DNA of 64,000 nt from CAWCUK01 sp963798775. GTDB lineage: Bacteria; Bacteroidota; Ignavibacteria; Ignavibacteriales; Ignavibacteriaceae. The first letter of the stretch is position 1, and every line of letters starts with the position of its first letter. The DNA lies in the NCBI GenBank assembly GCA_963798775.1, contig CAWCUK010000004.1:62001-126000 (forward strand), given 5' to 3'. Positions 9,324-17,709 of the stretch are shown here, piece by piece. Below the pieces are notes generated by a model. It saw only the letters and a program-made list of their open reading frames with translations. It did not search any database and was not told the origin of the DNA. The position numbers were made by a program, and so were the translations under genes.

Positions 9324-10574
9324 TTAATAGAGTAAATATTTTTCTCGGATATTTAAAAATTTATTTAACTTGGGCTGCCATTTTGCAAAGATTTCATCCG
9401 GAGTTTTACCTGCTAAAATATCTTTTCTTACTTCACTGTCGCCGCTCAATCTATCAAAACCTGCGTCTCTAAATTTTAATTTTTCAGGATATAATTTATG
9501 CAACGCGTAGACTAATTCTATTCCGAATTTAACAGGTTCAAATTTATTTCTGTCGGTAATTTTTATTGAAATTCCGTTGCACTCTTCCCCTTTATATTTA
9601 GGGTTTGCGGCCATGGTCGGGATATTAACCGGCGTGAAATTTATTTCGCTTAATTCAACTCCGGCAGCACCTTCTTTTTCAATTTGATTAATTAATTCTT
9701 TAGAATTAATATAAGGCGCGCCGATAGTTAAAAACGGATGATAAGTTCCTCTGCCTTCGGAAACATTTACTCCTTCAATTAAGCAAGTTCCGGGATAAAC
9801 TATCGCTGTATTTATATCGGGAATATTAGGAGAAGGCTTCACCCACGGAATCGAAAAATCATCATAATGTTTATCGCGGTTCCAATTCTTTAGTTTTACA
9901 ACTGTTAAATCTGGTTTAAGATTGCCGCCTAAATATCCTTCGCCAACAAAAAATTCAGCTAATTCTCCTATAGTCATTCCATACATAATCGGGATCGGCG
10001 CTATTCCGACAAATGATTTTTGATCATCGGCTCTAACCGGGCCGTCAACTGAAACTCCGTTTATGGGATTCGGTCGATCTAATACTATTACGGGAATATT
10101 ATTTTCTGCTCCCGCTTGAAGAACATAATATAAAGTTGAAATGTATGTATAAAACCGGGCGCCCACATCTTGTATATCGTAAATTAAAACATCAATATTT
10201 TTTAACATTTCTTTGGTTGGTTTACTAATCTTTCCGTAAAGAGAATAAACCGGAATTTGAGTTTTTTGATCGACATCGCTTTCTACTTTTGCGCCTGCCG
10301 GAGCTTTGCCTCTAATTCCATGTTCAGGCCCGAATAAAGCGACTACTTTTACATTTTGCAGGCTATGTAAGGTATCAACAATATGAGTTCCATTGGAAAG
10401 TAAGCCGGTATTATTAGTAACTATACCAACATTTTTTCCATCAATTAGTTTCATGGAATCGTTTACTAAACGGTCGGCACCGATTTGTAAATCTCCGGTA
10501 TTTCCTTTTTGCTGGGCCGGCAAAGCGGGAAATATAAGCAGGCAAATGACAACTATAATTATAAAATTCTTCAT
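9324..10574 (-). CDS. namZ: NamZ-like exo-beta-N-acetylmuramidase (DUF1343)
   Basis: A 416-residue secreted protein with a signal peptide (IIIVVICLLIFPALPAQQ). The body matches DUF1343, the family of the exo-N-acetylmuramidase NamZ, which removes MurNAc from the non-reducing end of peptidoglycan fragments. Conserved segments are VGIVTNNTGL, ALFGPEHGIRG, IYDIQDVGARFYTYISTLYY, VLDRPNPI, SEGRGTYHPF and the C-terminal FDRLSG. It probably acts in the periplasm in cell-wall turnover. No other muropeptide recycling gene is beside it; the downstream partner is a lipoprotein of unknown function. Confidence 0.88.
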   Translation of the reverse strand: MKNFIIIVVICLLIFPALPAQQKGNTGDLQIGADRLVNDSMKLIDGKNVGIVTNNTGLLSNGTHIVDTLHSLQNVKVVALFGPEHGIRGKAPAGAKVESDVDQKTQIPVYSLYGKISKPTKEMLKNIDVLIYDIQDVGARFYTYISTLYYVLQAGAENNIPVIVLDRPNPINGVSVDGPVRADDQKSFVGIAPIPIMYGMTIGELAEFFVGEGYLGGNLKPDLTVVKLKNWNRDKHYDDFSIPWVKPSPNIPDINTAIVYPGTCLIEGVNVSEGRGTYHPFLTIGAPYINSKELINQIEKEGAAGVELSEINFTPVNIPTMAANPKYKGEECNGISIKITDRNKFEPVKFGIELVYALHKLYPEKLKFRDAGFDRLSGDSEVRKDILAGKTPDEIFAKWQPKLNKFLNIREKYLLY

Positions 10575-10614
10575 GCTATTCTTTTTCTCAGAAGTGATTT
10601 AAAAAGACTTTTTC

Positions 10615-10653
10615 AAAATAAAAAAGAATGGCAGGCATTGCCGTACCATTCTT
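10615..10653 (-). terminator. Rho-independent terminator after ndk
   Basis: Read on the minus strand, arms AAGAATGG and CCATTCTT enclose a 14-base loop and are followed by TTTTTT. It lies about 22 bases past the ndk stop and separates the long purC-like-to-ndk run from namZ. Confidence 0.8.
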
Positions 10654-10674
10654 CTGAAATGTTCTGGTTATTTT

Positions 10675-11106
10675 TTATAAACCGTTATTTTCGAGTAACT
10701 CTTTTCTTGAGAAAAAATGTGAGATTTCGATTGCGGCGTTTTCATCAGAATCCGATCCGTGTACAATATTTTCAGCTTTACTTGAAGCAAATAATTTGCG
10801 GATTGTTCCTTCTTCCGCTTCCGCGGGATCAGTAGCACCGATAAGTTTTCTGAAATCCGCTACAGCGTTTTCTTTTTCTAACGCAATGGGAACGCAAGCG
10901 CCTGAAGTCATAAACTCAACTAAATCATTATAGAAGGGACGTTCTTTATGTACTTCATAAAAACCGCCGGCTGAATCTTTAGTTAATCGTGTCATTTTCA
11001 TCGCTAAAATTTTAAATCCGGCTTCATTTATTTTTTGTATAACTTGTCCCACTACTTGTTTTTTTACGCCGTCAGGTTTAATAATCGCTAAAGTTCTGTT
11101 ACTCAA
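10675..11106 (-). CDS. ndk: Nucleoside diphosphate kinase
   Basis: NDK transfers the gamma phosphate of ATP to NDPs through a phosphohistidine. I place the start at TTG 11106 because the product then begins (M)SNRTLAIIKPDG, like other NDKs, and ATAGGAGA lies just upstream. A longer frame from 11217 would add about 37 unrelated residues overlapping sucD. The resulting 143 residues are the normal family length. Motifs are IKPDGVKKQ, the nucleotide-binding loop FYEVHKERPFY and the active-site His in NIVHGSDS. It lies 28 bp after sucD and before a terminator, so it is the last gene of the run. Confidence 0.95.
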   Translation of the reverse strand: MSNRTLAIIKPDGVKKQVVGQVIQKINEAGFKILAMKMTRLTKDSAGGFYEVHKERPFYNDLVEFMTSGACVPIALEKENAVADFRKLIGATDPAEAEEGTIRKLFASSKAENIVHGSDSDENAAIEISHFFSRKELLENNGL

Positions 11107-11134
11107 TTTATCTCCTATTATATTTTTTCTGTAT

Positions 11135-12148
11135 TTATAATTTATGTTTTCCCGTACCTTTAACAATTTTCTTAGTCTTTGTAGAAGTTTTATTTTTCTT
11201 GGTTGATTGTTCATCAACTTTTTTAGCGGATAAAACTGATTTTGCGTTTGCTTTTGAAGAGCCGGTTTTTTTTGAAAAATCTTCTAAAGCTTTCAGCATA
11301 GTTGTTCCCATTTCAGCGGGACTTTCAACCACTTTTATTCCGGCTTTTTTCATAGCTTTCATTTTTTCATCAGCGGTACCTTTACCGCCCGAAATAATCG
11401 CTCCCGCATGTCCCATTCTTCGTCCCGGAGGCGCTGTTCTTCCGGCGATAAATCCAACGACCGGTTTTTCTACATTTTTCTTTATATAAGCTGCGGCTTC
11501 TTCTTCCGCGGTGCCGCCGATTTCCCCGATCATAATTATTCCTTCTGTATCAGGATCATCATTAAAGAATTTAATTATATCTATAAATCTTGAACCGATT
11601 ACAGGATCGCCGCCGATACCGACACAAGTTGATTGGCCTAGTTTAACATCGGTTAGTTGTTTTACAGCTTCGTAAGTTAAGGTGCCGCTGCGGGAAACAA
11701 CGCCTATTTTTCCTTTTTTATGAATGAAGCCTGGCATAATTCCAATTTTGGCTTTACCGGGGGAAATAACCCCGGGACAATTAGGCCCGATTAAAACTAC
11801 GCCCTTATTTTCTATAGAATTATAAACCTTAACCATATCTGCGGTAGGAATTCCTTCAGTAATGCAAACTATTAATTTTATGCCTGCGTTGGCCGCTTCC
11901 AAAATAGCATCGGCGGCAAAAGCGGGAGGAACAAAAATTACTGATGCGTTTGCTTTCGCTTCTTTTACCGCTTCTTCTACGGTATTGTAAACAGGAATTC
12001 CTTCAAAATCGGTTCCTCCTTTACCGGGAGTTACGCCGGCTACTACTTTAGTGCCGTATTCAACCATTTGCTGTGTATGAAATGAACCTTCACCACCGGT
12101 AATTCCTTGAACTACAAGACGTGTTTTTTTATCTACTAGAATACTCAT
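11135..12148 (-). CDS. sucD: Succinyl-CoA ligase (ADP/GDP-forming) alpha subunit with Lys-rich tail
   Basis: The alpha subunit binds CoA and carries the phosphohistidine in the reversible substrate-level phosphorylation of the TCA cycle. The CoA-binding Rossmann region shows VVQGITGGEGSFHTQQM and GVTPGKGG. The catalytic part shows IGPNCPGVISPG, VSRSGTLTYEAV, GIGGDPVIGS and the active His in RRMGHAGAI. The family is normally about 290 residues. This one has 337, with a tail of about 45 residues that is very rich in Lys, Ser and Thr. The sucC beta subunit is not in the window. Together with the mutase at the left edge, this fits a methylmalonyl-CoA/succinate pathway, though the genes are 11 kb apart. 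Confidence 0.95.
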   Translation of the reverse strand: MSILVDKKTRLVVQGITGGEGSFHTQQMVEYGTKVVAGVTPGKGGTDFEGIPVYNTVEEAVKEAKANASVIFVPPAFAADAILEAANAGIKLIVCITEGIPTADMVKVYNSIENKGVVLIGPNCPGVISPGKAKIGIMPGFIHKKGKIGVVSRSGTLTYEAVKQLTDVKLGQSTCVGIGGDPVIGSRFIDIIKFFNDDPDTEGIIMIGEIGGTAEEEAAAYIKKNVEKPVVGFIAGRTAPPGRRMGHAGAIISGGKGTADEKMKAMKKAGIKVVESPAEMGTTMLKALEDFSKKTGSSKANAKSVLSAKKVDEQSTKKNKTSTKTKKIVKGTGKHKL

Positions 12149-12188
12149 ATGAATTTTTTCCTATTTCTATGAGAGAAAATTTTATCTA

Positions 12189-12196
12189 CAAAGATA
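12189..12196 (-). promoter_or_regulatory. Possible -7 element for sucD-ndk
   Basis: On the minus strand the sequence is TATCTTTG, an exact match to the Bacteroidota -7 consensus TAnnTTTG, about 40 bp before the sucD ATG. I find no good TTG at the expected upstream distance. It could give sucD-ndk a start independent of the upstream genes. Confidence 0.35.
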
Positions 12197-12265
12197 AAGA
12201 TTTTAGTTGAAAATATCTTAATTATTTTTGAGGATATATTCTGAAAAACTCGATAAATATAAGTT

Positions 12266-13693
12266 TTATTTTAGGATGTTATTTTGAATGTAGCTGCTCA
12301 TCCTCAGAAGATTCATTTCATCAAATTGTTTTGAGAGAAGCTGAAGCCCAATCGGTAAACCATCACCGGTTTTATCAATGGGTATATTTATTCCTGGAAT
12401 TCCCGCAAGATTTGCGGAAGTTGTATAAATATCATTCAAATACATCTCTAAAGGATCATTAGATTTCTCACCGATTTTAAATGCGGTTGTTGGTGTGGTG
12501 GGAGTTAAAATTATATCTACTTCTTTAAATGCTTTATCAAAATCTTCTTTAATTATTCTTCTTACTTTTTGAGCTTTTCTATAGTAAGCATCATAATAAC
12601 CGGCTGAAAGTACATAAGTGCCGAGCATAATTCTTCTTTTTACTTCCGGCCCAAATCCTTCAGAACGCGAAGATTTATACATTTCTAATAAACTATAACT
12701 TTCTTTAGAACGGTAACCATAACGTGCGCCGTCATATCTTGCCAAATTTGATGAAGCTTCCGCGGTAGTAAGTATGTAATATGCTGCAATCGTATATTCG
12801 GAATTAGGAAGACTAATATCCGCGATTTCAAATCCGTCAGCCTTTAATTTTTGAATTACTTTTTCTATTGAAGATTTTATTTCAGAAGATAAACCCTCGC
12901 CGAAATATTCTTTTGCAATTCCTATTTTTAATTTCTTTTTTAATTCTAATTCGGAAGAATAATTTTCTGTGTGGATTTCACTTGAAGTGGAATCTAGCGG
13001 ATCTTTTCCGGCTATAACTTCAAGTACGGCGGAAATATCTTCAATATTATTAGCAAAAGGACCAATTGAATCAAACGAAGACGCAAAAGCGGTAAGCCCG
13101 TAACGGGAAACCCTGCCGTATGTAGGTTTTAATCCGTAAACACCGCAGAAAGAAGCCGGCTGTCTTATTGAACCGCCTGTATCGGTTCCGATAGAAACAT
13201 CGCAAAGTAAAGCCGCAACAGCCGCAGCGGATCCTCCGCTTGAGCCGCCCGGAACTCTGGTATTATCAACAGGATTTAAAACATTTCCAAAAGCTGAATT
13301 TTCATTAGATGAACCCATCGCGAATTCATCGCAGTTTGTTTTTCCAATAATTATCGCGTCGGCATCAATTAATTTTTGCACCGCGGTAGAAGTATAAACA
13401 GCCTCAAAATCTTTTAGAATTTTGGAAGAGCAGGTGAGAGGTTTATTTTTAATTGAAAGTACATCTTTTATTGAAATAACTAAACCGGCAAGTTTACCGT
13501 AGCTGCCCGATTTTATTTTTGCTTCTACAACTTCGGCTTGTTTTTTAGCGTCTTCGGTAAAAACAAAATTAAAAATATTTAGATGTTTATTTTCCTCAAT
13601 TCTCTTTAAAAAAAAATCAACATTCTCCGCCAAAGAGAGTTGATTATTTTTTATCTTCTCAATTTTTTCTGAATAATTATGGTAGGGTAACAA
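12266..13693 (-). CDS. gatA: Asp-tRNA(Asn)/Glu-tRNA(Gln) amidotransferase subunit A
   Basis: GatA releases ammonia from glutamine and passes it to GatB for conversion of Glu-tRNA(Gln) to Gln-tRNA(Gln). The 475-residue protein has the amidase-signature Ser-cisSer-Lys triad: a Lys in VISIKDVLS, and the serines within PGGSSGGSAAAVAA and TDTGGSIRQPASFCG. GLKPTYGRVSRYG is the standard substrate-channel segment. Length and motifs are normal. It is preceded by two tatA genes and followed by a 117-bp gap before sucD. gatB and gatC are not present, so the complex is encoded at scattered loci. Confidence 0.95.
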   Translation of the reverse strand: MLPYHNYSEKIEKIKNNQLSLAENVDFFLKRIEENKHLNIFNFVFTEDAKKQAEVVEAKIKSGSYGKLAGLVISIKDVLSIKNKPLTCSSKILKDFEAVYTSTAVQKLIDADAIIIGKTNCDEFAMGSSNENSAFGNVLNPVDNTRVPGGSSGGSAAAVAALLCDVSIGTDTGGSIRQPASFCGVYGLKPTYGRVSRYGLTAFASSFDSIGPFANNIEDISAVLEVIAGKDPLDSTSSEIHTENYSSELELKKKLKIGIAKEYFGEGLSSEIKSSIEKVIQKLKADGFEIADISLPNSEYTIAAYYILTTAEASSNLARYDGARYGYRSKESYSLLEMYKSSRSEGFGPEVKRRIMLGTYVLSAGYYDAYYRKAQKVRRIIKEDFDKAFKEVDIILTPTTPTTAFKIGEKSNDPLEMYLNDIYTTSANLAGIPGINIPIDKTGDGLPIGLQLLSKQFDEMNLLRMSSYIQNNILK

Positions 13694-13732
13694 ACAATAA
13701 CCTTAATTTATGTTGGGAATTAAATTGAAATA

Positions 13733-13930
13733 TTATGCTTTTGTATCCGGAATTTTTTTGTCTTTATCAGAAATATTTATGTCATCCTGTACATCTTTAA
13801 CGGCTTTTTTAAATTCACGGATTCCTTTTCCCATTCCCTGTGCCAAATCCGGAATTTTTTTAGCGCCGAATAAAACTAAAACAACCAATAATATTATAAG
13901 TAATTCACCCATGCCAATATTTTCAAACAT
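13733..13930 (-). CDS. tatA: Sec-independent translocase TatA/E-type protein, copy 2
   Basis: A 65-residue protein with one N-terminal membrane helix (MGELLIILLVVLVLFGAKK), the hinge FGAKKIPDLAQ and an amphipathic helix GMGKGIREFKKAV, then a charged tail. This is the pore-forming TatA/E layout for export of folded proteins. It lies 25 bp downstream of a very similar gene, so it arose by tandem duplication. No tatC is in the window. Confidence 0.92.
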   Translation of the reverse strand: MFENIGMGELLIILLVVLVLFGAKKIPDLAQGMGKGIREFKKAVKDVQDDINISDKDKKIPDTKA

Positions 13931-13955
13931 AATAACACCTTTAAAAAATATAAAA

Positions 13956-14156
13956 TTAAGCTTTTTTAGATTCTGATTTTTCTTCTTTTTTTGTTTCTGA
14001 AGTTATATCTTCTTCTACATCTTTCAGCGCGTTTTTAAATTCTTTCATTCCCTTGCCTAAACCTTGGGCCAGGTCGGGAAGTTTTTTTGCTCCGAAAAGA
14101 AGCAATACAACAAGAAGAATTAAGATTATTTCACCGATTCCTAAATTTCCAAACAT
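13956..14156 (-). CDS. tatA: Sec-independent translocase TatA/E-type protein, copy 1
   Basis: A 66-residue TatA/E protein: membrane helix IGEIILILLVVLLLFGAKK, hinge FGAKKLPDLAQ, amphipathic helix GLGKGMKEFKNAL and an acidic/Lys-rich tail. It shares most residues of the first 45 positions with the next gene but has a different tail. It starts 11 bp after the purQ stop, so it is probably on the purine/phospholipid transcript. Confidence 0.92.
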   Translation of the reverse strand: MFGNLGIGEIILILLVVLLLFGAKKLPDLAQGLGKGMKEFKNALKDVEEDITSETKKEEKSESKKA

Positions 14157-14167
14157 TGTAATATCCT

Positions 14168-14863
14168 TTAATTAAAAATATTATTAATAACCGCGTCAAA
14201 AATTATTTTGCCGTCGGTTTTGTGTAAAACAGAATCACAAGCTCTTTCCGGATGCGGCATCATTCCCAATACATTTCCTTCTTTATTTATAATACCTGCA
14301 ATATTAAGTAAAGAACCATTAGGGTTGAAATCTTTTTCTTCGTTTACCGCAGAATACTTGAAAACAATCTGGTTATTATCTATTAGAGATTTCAGAGTTT
14401 CTTCATCGGCAAAATAATTTCCTTCACCATGGGCAACTGGAATTTTTAATTTTTCTCCCTTCGTTAAACCTTTGGTAAATGAATTATTAACATTTTCGAC
14501 AGAAAGATAAACATCTTTACATACAAATTGTAGCGATTTATTTTTCAATAAAACCCCGGGTAAAAGTCCGGCTTCTAAAAGAATTTGAAAGCCGTTGCAT
14601 ATTCCCATAATGTATCCGCCTTTTGAAGCAAACTCAATAATTGAATTCATAATAGGGGAGAAGCGGGCAATGGCACCGGTTCTTAAATAATCACCGTAAG
14701 AAAAACCGCCGGGCAGAATTATTACATCGCAGTTTTGCAGATCTGTATCTTTATGCCAGAGGAAAGTTACATCAACATTTAAAATCTTTTTTAACGCGTA
14801 ATAAGCATCGTGGTCGCAATTTGAACCCGGAAAAACCACTACTCCAAATTTAGCTGTTTTCAT
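14168..14863 (-). CDS. purQ: Phosphoribosylformylglycinamidine synthase, glutaminase subunit
   Basis: PurQ hydrolyses glutamine and supplies ammonia to the PurL/PurS synthase in de novo purine synthesis. The 231-residue class I glutamine amidotransferase shows VVFPGSNCDHDAYYAL, the oxyanion strand ILPGGFSYGDYLRTGAIA, the nucleophile elbow GICNGFQILLEAG and the His/Glu of MMPHPERACD. It overlaps purS by 4 bases, as expected for the small-subunit form of the enzyme. The purL catalytic subunit is not in the window. Confidence 0.95.
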   Translation of the reverse strand: MKTAKFGVVVFPGSNCDHDAYYALKKILNVDVTFLWHKDTDLQNCDVIILPGGFSYGDYLRTGAIARFSPIMNSIIEFASKGGYIMGICNGFQILLEAGLLPGVLLKNKSLQFVCKDVYLSVENVNNSFTKGLTKGEKLKIPVAHGEGNYFADEETLKSLIDNNQIVFKYSAVNEEKDFNPNGSLLNIAGIINKEGNVLGMMPHPERACDSVLHKTDGKIIFDAVINNIFN

Positions 14864-15111
14864 TTAATCTCATCCAAAGTAAATTCATAATCTTCCATAA
14901 TTGGATTAGCAAGAAGTTTACGGCAATATTGGTTTACTTCGTTTTCTGCTGCCGGTTTATCATCGGTATCAACAACAAATTCTATATATTTATCAATTCT
15001 GGTATCTTTTATATTTGTTAATCCCAAATGAACAGCACCTTTTTCAACTGCTTTACCTTGCGGATCTAAAATAGAGGGACGTCTTTTTATAAGGACTTTT
15101 GCTTTAAACAA
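14860..15111 (-). CDS. purS: Phosphoribosylformylglycinamidine synthase subunit PurS
   Basis: An 83-residue small subunit that bridges PurQ and the small PurL. It begins FKAKVLIKRRPSILDPQGKA, followed by LGLTNIKDTRIDKYIEFVVD and the C-terminal CRKLLANPIMEDYEF. These are typical PurS features and the length is normal. It overlaps purQ by 4 bases. Confidence 0.94.
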   Translation of the reverse strand: MFKAKVLIKRRPSILDPQGKAVEKGAVHLGLTNIKDTRIDKYIEFVVDTDDKPAAENEVNQYCRKLLANPIMEDYEFTLDEIK

Positions 15112-15155
15112 TTTTTACCTTTTGCTATTGAAATTAAAGGAATAATTAAATTTTT

Positions 15156-15876
15156 TTAGGCTTTTTTCGTAATTCTATAAAAGATGTTTCTAAAAATACC
15201 AAATAGAATAATGAAAACAAAGATAAAGAAAAGTGCTTTACCGGAAGTAATTATTGCAATAACAACTGATATTAATAAAAATCCAAAGTGGTAAGGTTTC
15301 TGTTTTATGCCGTTAAGCGAAATTTTGGGGAGTGTATCATATTTAATTGTACTTACCATTAAGTATGATAAAATTAAGACTAAAGGAATAACTATTTCGG
15401 AATAGGGAGAACTGAAGCCGGAATTTAAGTTATAATAAGTTAATACAAACGCGGCAACTGTTATTGCTGAAGAAGGAATAGGAAGTCCCTTAAAAAATGA
15501 TTTGTCGTATCCGACCAATTGTACATTAAATCTTGCTAACCGGAAACCGCCTGCAATCATTAAAAGATGAACTTATTAAAATTCCTATTTCGTTAAATTG
15601 ATGCAAGTAAGTTGCATAAATTAAAAATGAAGGCGCGGCGCCAAAACTTACCACATCGGAAAGTGAGTCAAGTTCAACTCCAAGTTCACTGCTGGAATTT
15701 GTTAATCTCGCCATTGCTCCGTCTAACGCATCAAATACCGAAGCGATAACTATTAACCAAGCGGCATAATAAAATTTTCCTTGACTTGCGTTAACGATTG
15801 ACAAAAAACCGCAGAACATATTCATTGCGGTAAACAAATTGGGAATTATAGAAGGTGTTATTCTTAAACGATTCAT
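15156..15876 (-). CDS. pssA: CDP-diacylglycerol-serine O-phosphatidyltransferase (frameshifted)
   Basis: PssA makes phosphatidylserine from CDP-diacylglycerol and serine in the inner membrane. The N-terminal half shows IPNLFTAMNMFCGFLSI and the CDP-alcohol phosphotransferase motif DGx2ARx8Gx3Dx3D, seen as DGAMAR, then ELGVELDSLSD. The frame starting at 15876 leaves the family sequence after ILISSSF. The second frame continues LMIAGGFRLARFNVQL with the remaining membrane helices. One extra A (plus strand) in the run at 15562-15565 explains the break. It overlaps psd by 4 bases, forming a phosphatidylethanolamine pair, which argues that both are functional. Confidence 0.92.
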
Positions 15877-16530
15877 TCTTTATCAGGATATTCGAATAAA
15901 ATTGTTTCACCGGCCGTAACCTCGTCATCTTTTTTTACTTTTTCTTTCCAGTCTGCCGGAACAACAACATCAACCCGGCTGCCGAATTTAATCATCCCGA
16001 ATCTTTTTCCCATTTTCACTGAATCGCCCACATTTAATTCATAAACAATTCTTCTGGCTACAAAGCCCGCAACTTGTGTAAAAAAAACTTTCCCGAATTT
16101 ACTTGTAATTCCAAATTCGGCTCGTTCATTTACTTCGGAAGCTTTATCTTCAAACGCAGCAATATATTGGCCTTTATAGTATCGCAAATATTCTACTTTG
16201 CCGTCAATCGGAATTCTATTTACATGAACATTTAGAGGGGACATAAAAATGGAAATCTGTTTAGCCTTACCGTTTATAAATCGATTATCATCAACTTCTT
16301 TTACAAAAAGCACTTTCCCGTCGGCAGGGGAAACAACAACATTATCGGCGGTAGGCGATACACGGTCGGGATCTCGAAAAAAGTTTAAAGAGAATAAAAG
16401 AAACAACAACGGTAGGACGATTAAATATTGCTTTTATATAGTTGTTATTAATGAAGAAGCTTATTGATACCAATATGAACACAATAATTGCAATAATTCC
16501 GAGAGTAGAATATCCGTATTTTGTAAACAT
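15873..16530 (-). CDS. psd: Phosphatidylserine decarboxylase, short (archaetidylserine-type) form (frameshifted)
   Basis: Psd decarboxylates phosphatidylserine to phosphatidylethanolamine. Two N-terminal membrane helices begin MFTKYGYSTLGIIAIIVFI. The frame then drifts near 16421, where removing one base gives FIVLPLLFLLFSLNFFRDPD and joins the second frame. That frame holds VSPADGKVLFV, MSPLNVHVNRIPIDG, GKVFFTQVAGFVARRIV and the self-cleavage site FGSRVD, where Gly-Ser cleavage forms the pyruvoyl cofactor. The length of about 218 residues suits the short type. Its ATG is 3 bases after the upstream PurC-like gene and its end overlaps pssA by 4. Confidence 0.92.
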
Positions 16531-16533
16531 TTC

Positions 16534-17245
16534 TTATGCGCTCATCAAATTAAGTAAATGGTCGGTATAATTTTTTACTTCCGCTGCTGTATCTAATTTA
16601 TAAGGATCTAAATATTTTTTACTTTCTTTATCGGACGGAATTATTTTTAAGCTTCTTGGTGTAAAATCATCAACTAAAAAAATCTTATCTTCATGTTTTC
16701 CAAAACCTAAAGTAACTTCGGCTAAACAAAAATTCCTTCTTTCAAAAAAAGATTTTAAAACAGCGTTTACTTTTGAACAAATTCTATTGATGAGTTTTAA
16801 AATCCTCATTGTTACATAAATCGAAAGTAACTAAATGACTTTCTGTAATTATTGAATCTTTTTCAGTTCCGAAATGTATCTCAAAAATAGGAAGATTCAA
16901 AAGTTCGCCCTCTTTTTGGCCAAAAATTTTGGCTGTTCTTTTATCAATTGTGTTTAATATTTTTACAGAGAAGGGAAATCTTTCGTGTCTTAAAAATTTC
17001 AGGGCATTTTTATCGCTTGATTTAACAAAAGCAGCGGGAATATGATAGCCTTTTAAATAATCAAAAAAGAAAGAATTTATGGCGGCAAATTTTTCGCCTA
17101 AATCTTTACTTTTAATTTTTTTATTGCCGTTTTGTGAAAAAATATCGGAATATTCTAATACGAGATAATCTTGTGAATCCAAAGGAAGATCTTTTTTTGC
17201 TAATTCCTCGTATAAAGTACGATTATTGTTAAATTTTAGACCCAA
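16534..17245 (-). CDS. Degenerate PurC-like protein (SAICAR synthetase paralogue, frameshifted)
   Basis: About 236 residues once one extra base in the 16795-16798 run is removed (NNEDFKLINRICSKVN). The fold alignment to PurC is visible in YLVLEYSDIFSQNGNKK, INSFFFDYLKGYHIPAAFV, LLNLPIFEIHFGTEKDSIITE and AEVTLGFGKHEDKIFLVDD. Key positions differ, however. The N-terminal GKxKxxY nucleotide loop is absent. The VVRNxAAGS segment has become VKILNTIDKRT, and the SPDxxRLWD motif has become TPRSLKIIP. A full canonical purC is present at 54540. It is the first gene before psd, pssA, purS and purQ. It may be a structural or regulatory pseudoenzyme, or a diverged enzyme. The frameshift itself is probably an error. 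Confidence 0.7.
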
Positions 17246-17379
17246 AATATACCTTAAATTTTATTTGTGGTTAAAGAAATTATGAAAATAAGTTATATAA
17301 AGTCAATTCAATATATTATATTTGCAGAAAAATTAAAATAACCAGAATCAAAAAGTATAGAAAAAATAGGAGGATTTAG

Positions 17380-17708
17380 ATGAAAGGCGGAATGCAAGGA
17401 ATGCTTGAAGCAAGTTCAAAAAATGCAGGCTGAGATGCAGAAGGTTCAGAGCGAATTAGCATAATATTACTGTTACCGAAGAAGCCGGCGGCGGAATGAT
17501 TAAAGCAACTGCGAACGGAAATAAAGAAATTGTTACGGTGGAAATTGACCCACAAGTCATAAATCCAGATGAAAAAGAAATTTTAGAAGATTTAGTTGTA
17601 GCGGCGGTAAATAAAGCTATTCAATCGGCGGGAAAAATGGCCGAAGAAGAAATGGCTAAAGTTACAAAAGGAATGATTCCTCCGGGAATGAATTTACCGG
17701 GATTTTAA
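17380..17708 (+). CDS. ybaB: YbaB/EbfC family nucleoid-associated protein (two frameshifts)
   Basis: A small DNA-binding protein usually encoded just before recR, as here. ATG 17380 has a strong AGGAGG at 17368-17373. Removing one base at 17407 and another at 17462 gives MKGGMQGMLKQVQKMQAEMQ, then the family core EEAGGGMIKATANGNKEIV, then DLVVAAVNKA and the C-terminal GMIPPGMNLPGF. Only the last 70 residues are open in a single frame. The corrected length of about 108 residues is normal. A TATATTTG at 17317-17324 could be its -7 element, though no matching -33 TTG is seen. Confidence 0.9.
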
Positions 17709-17709
17709 C

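Noticed and set aside
11107..11217. Longer N-terminus for nucleoside diphosphate kinase
   Set aside because: The extra residues are unrelated to NDK and overlap sucD; a TTG with a Shine-Dalgarno sequence at 11106 gives the normal length.
16249..16467. Plus-strand open frame opposite psd
   Set aside because: It is antisense to conserved psd codons and has no family-like sequence; a by-product of codon composition.
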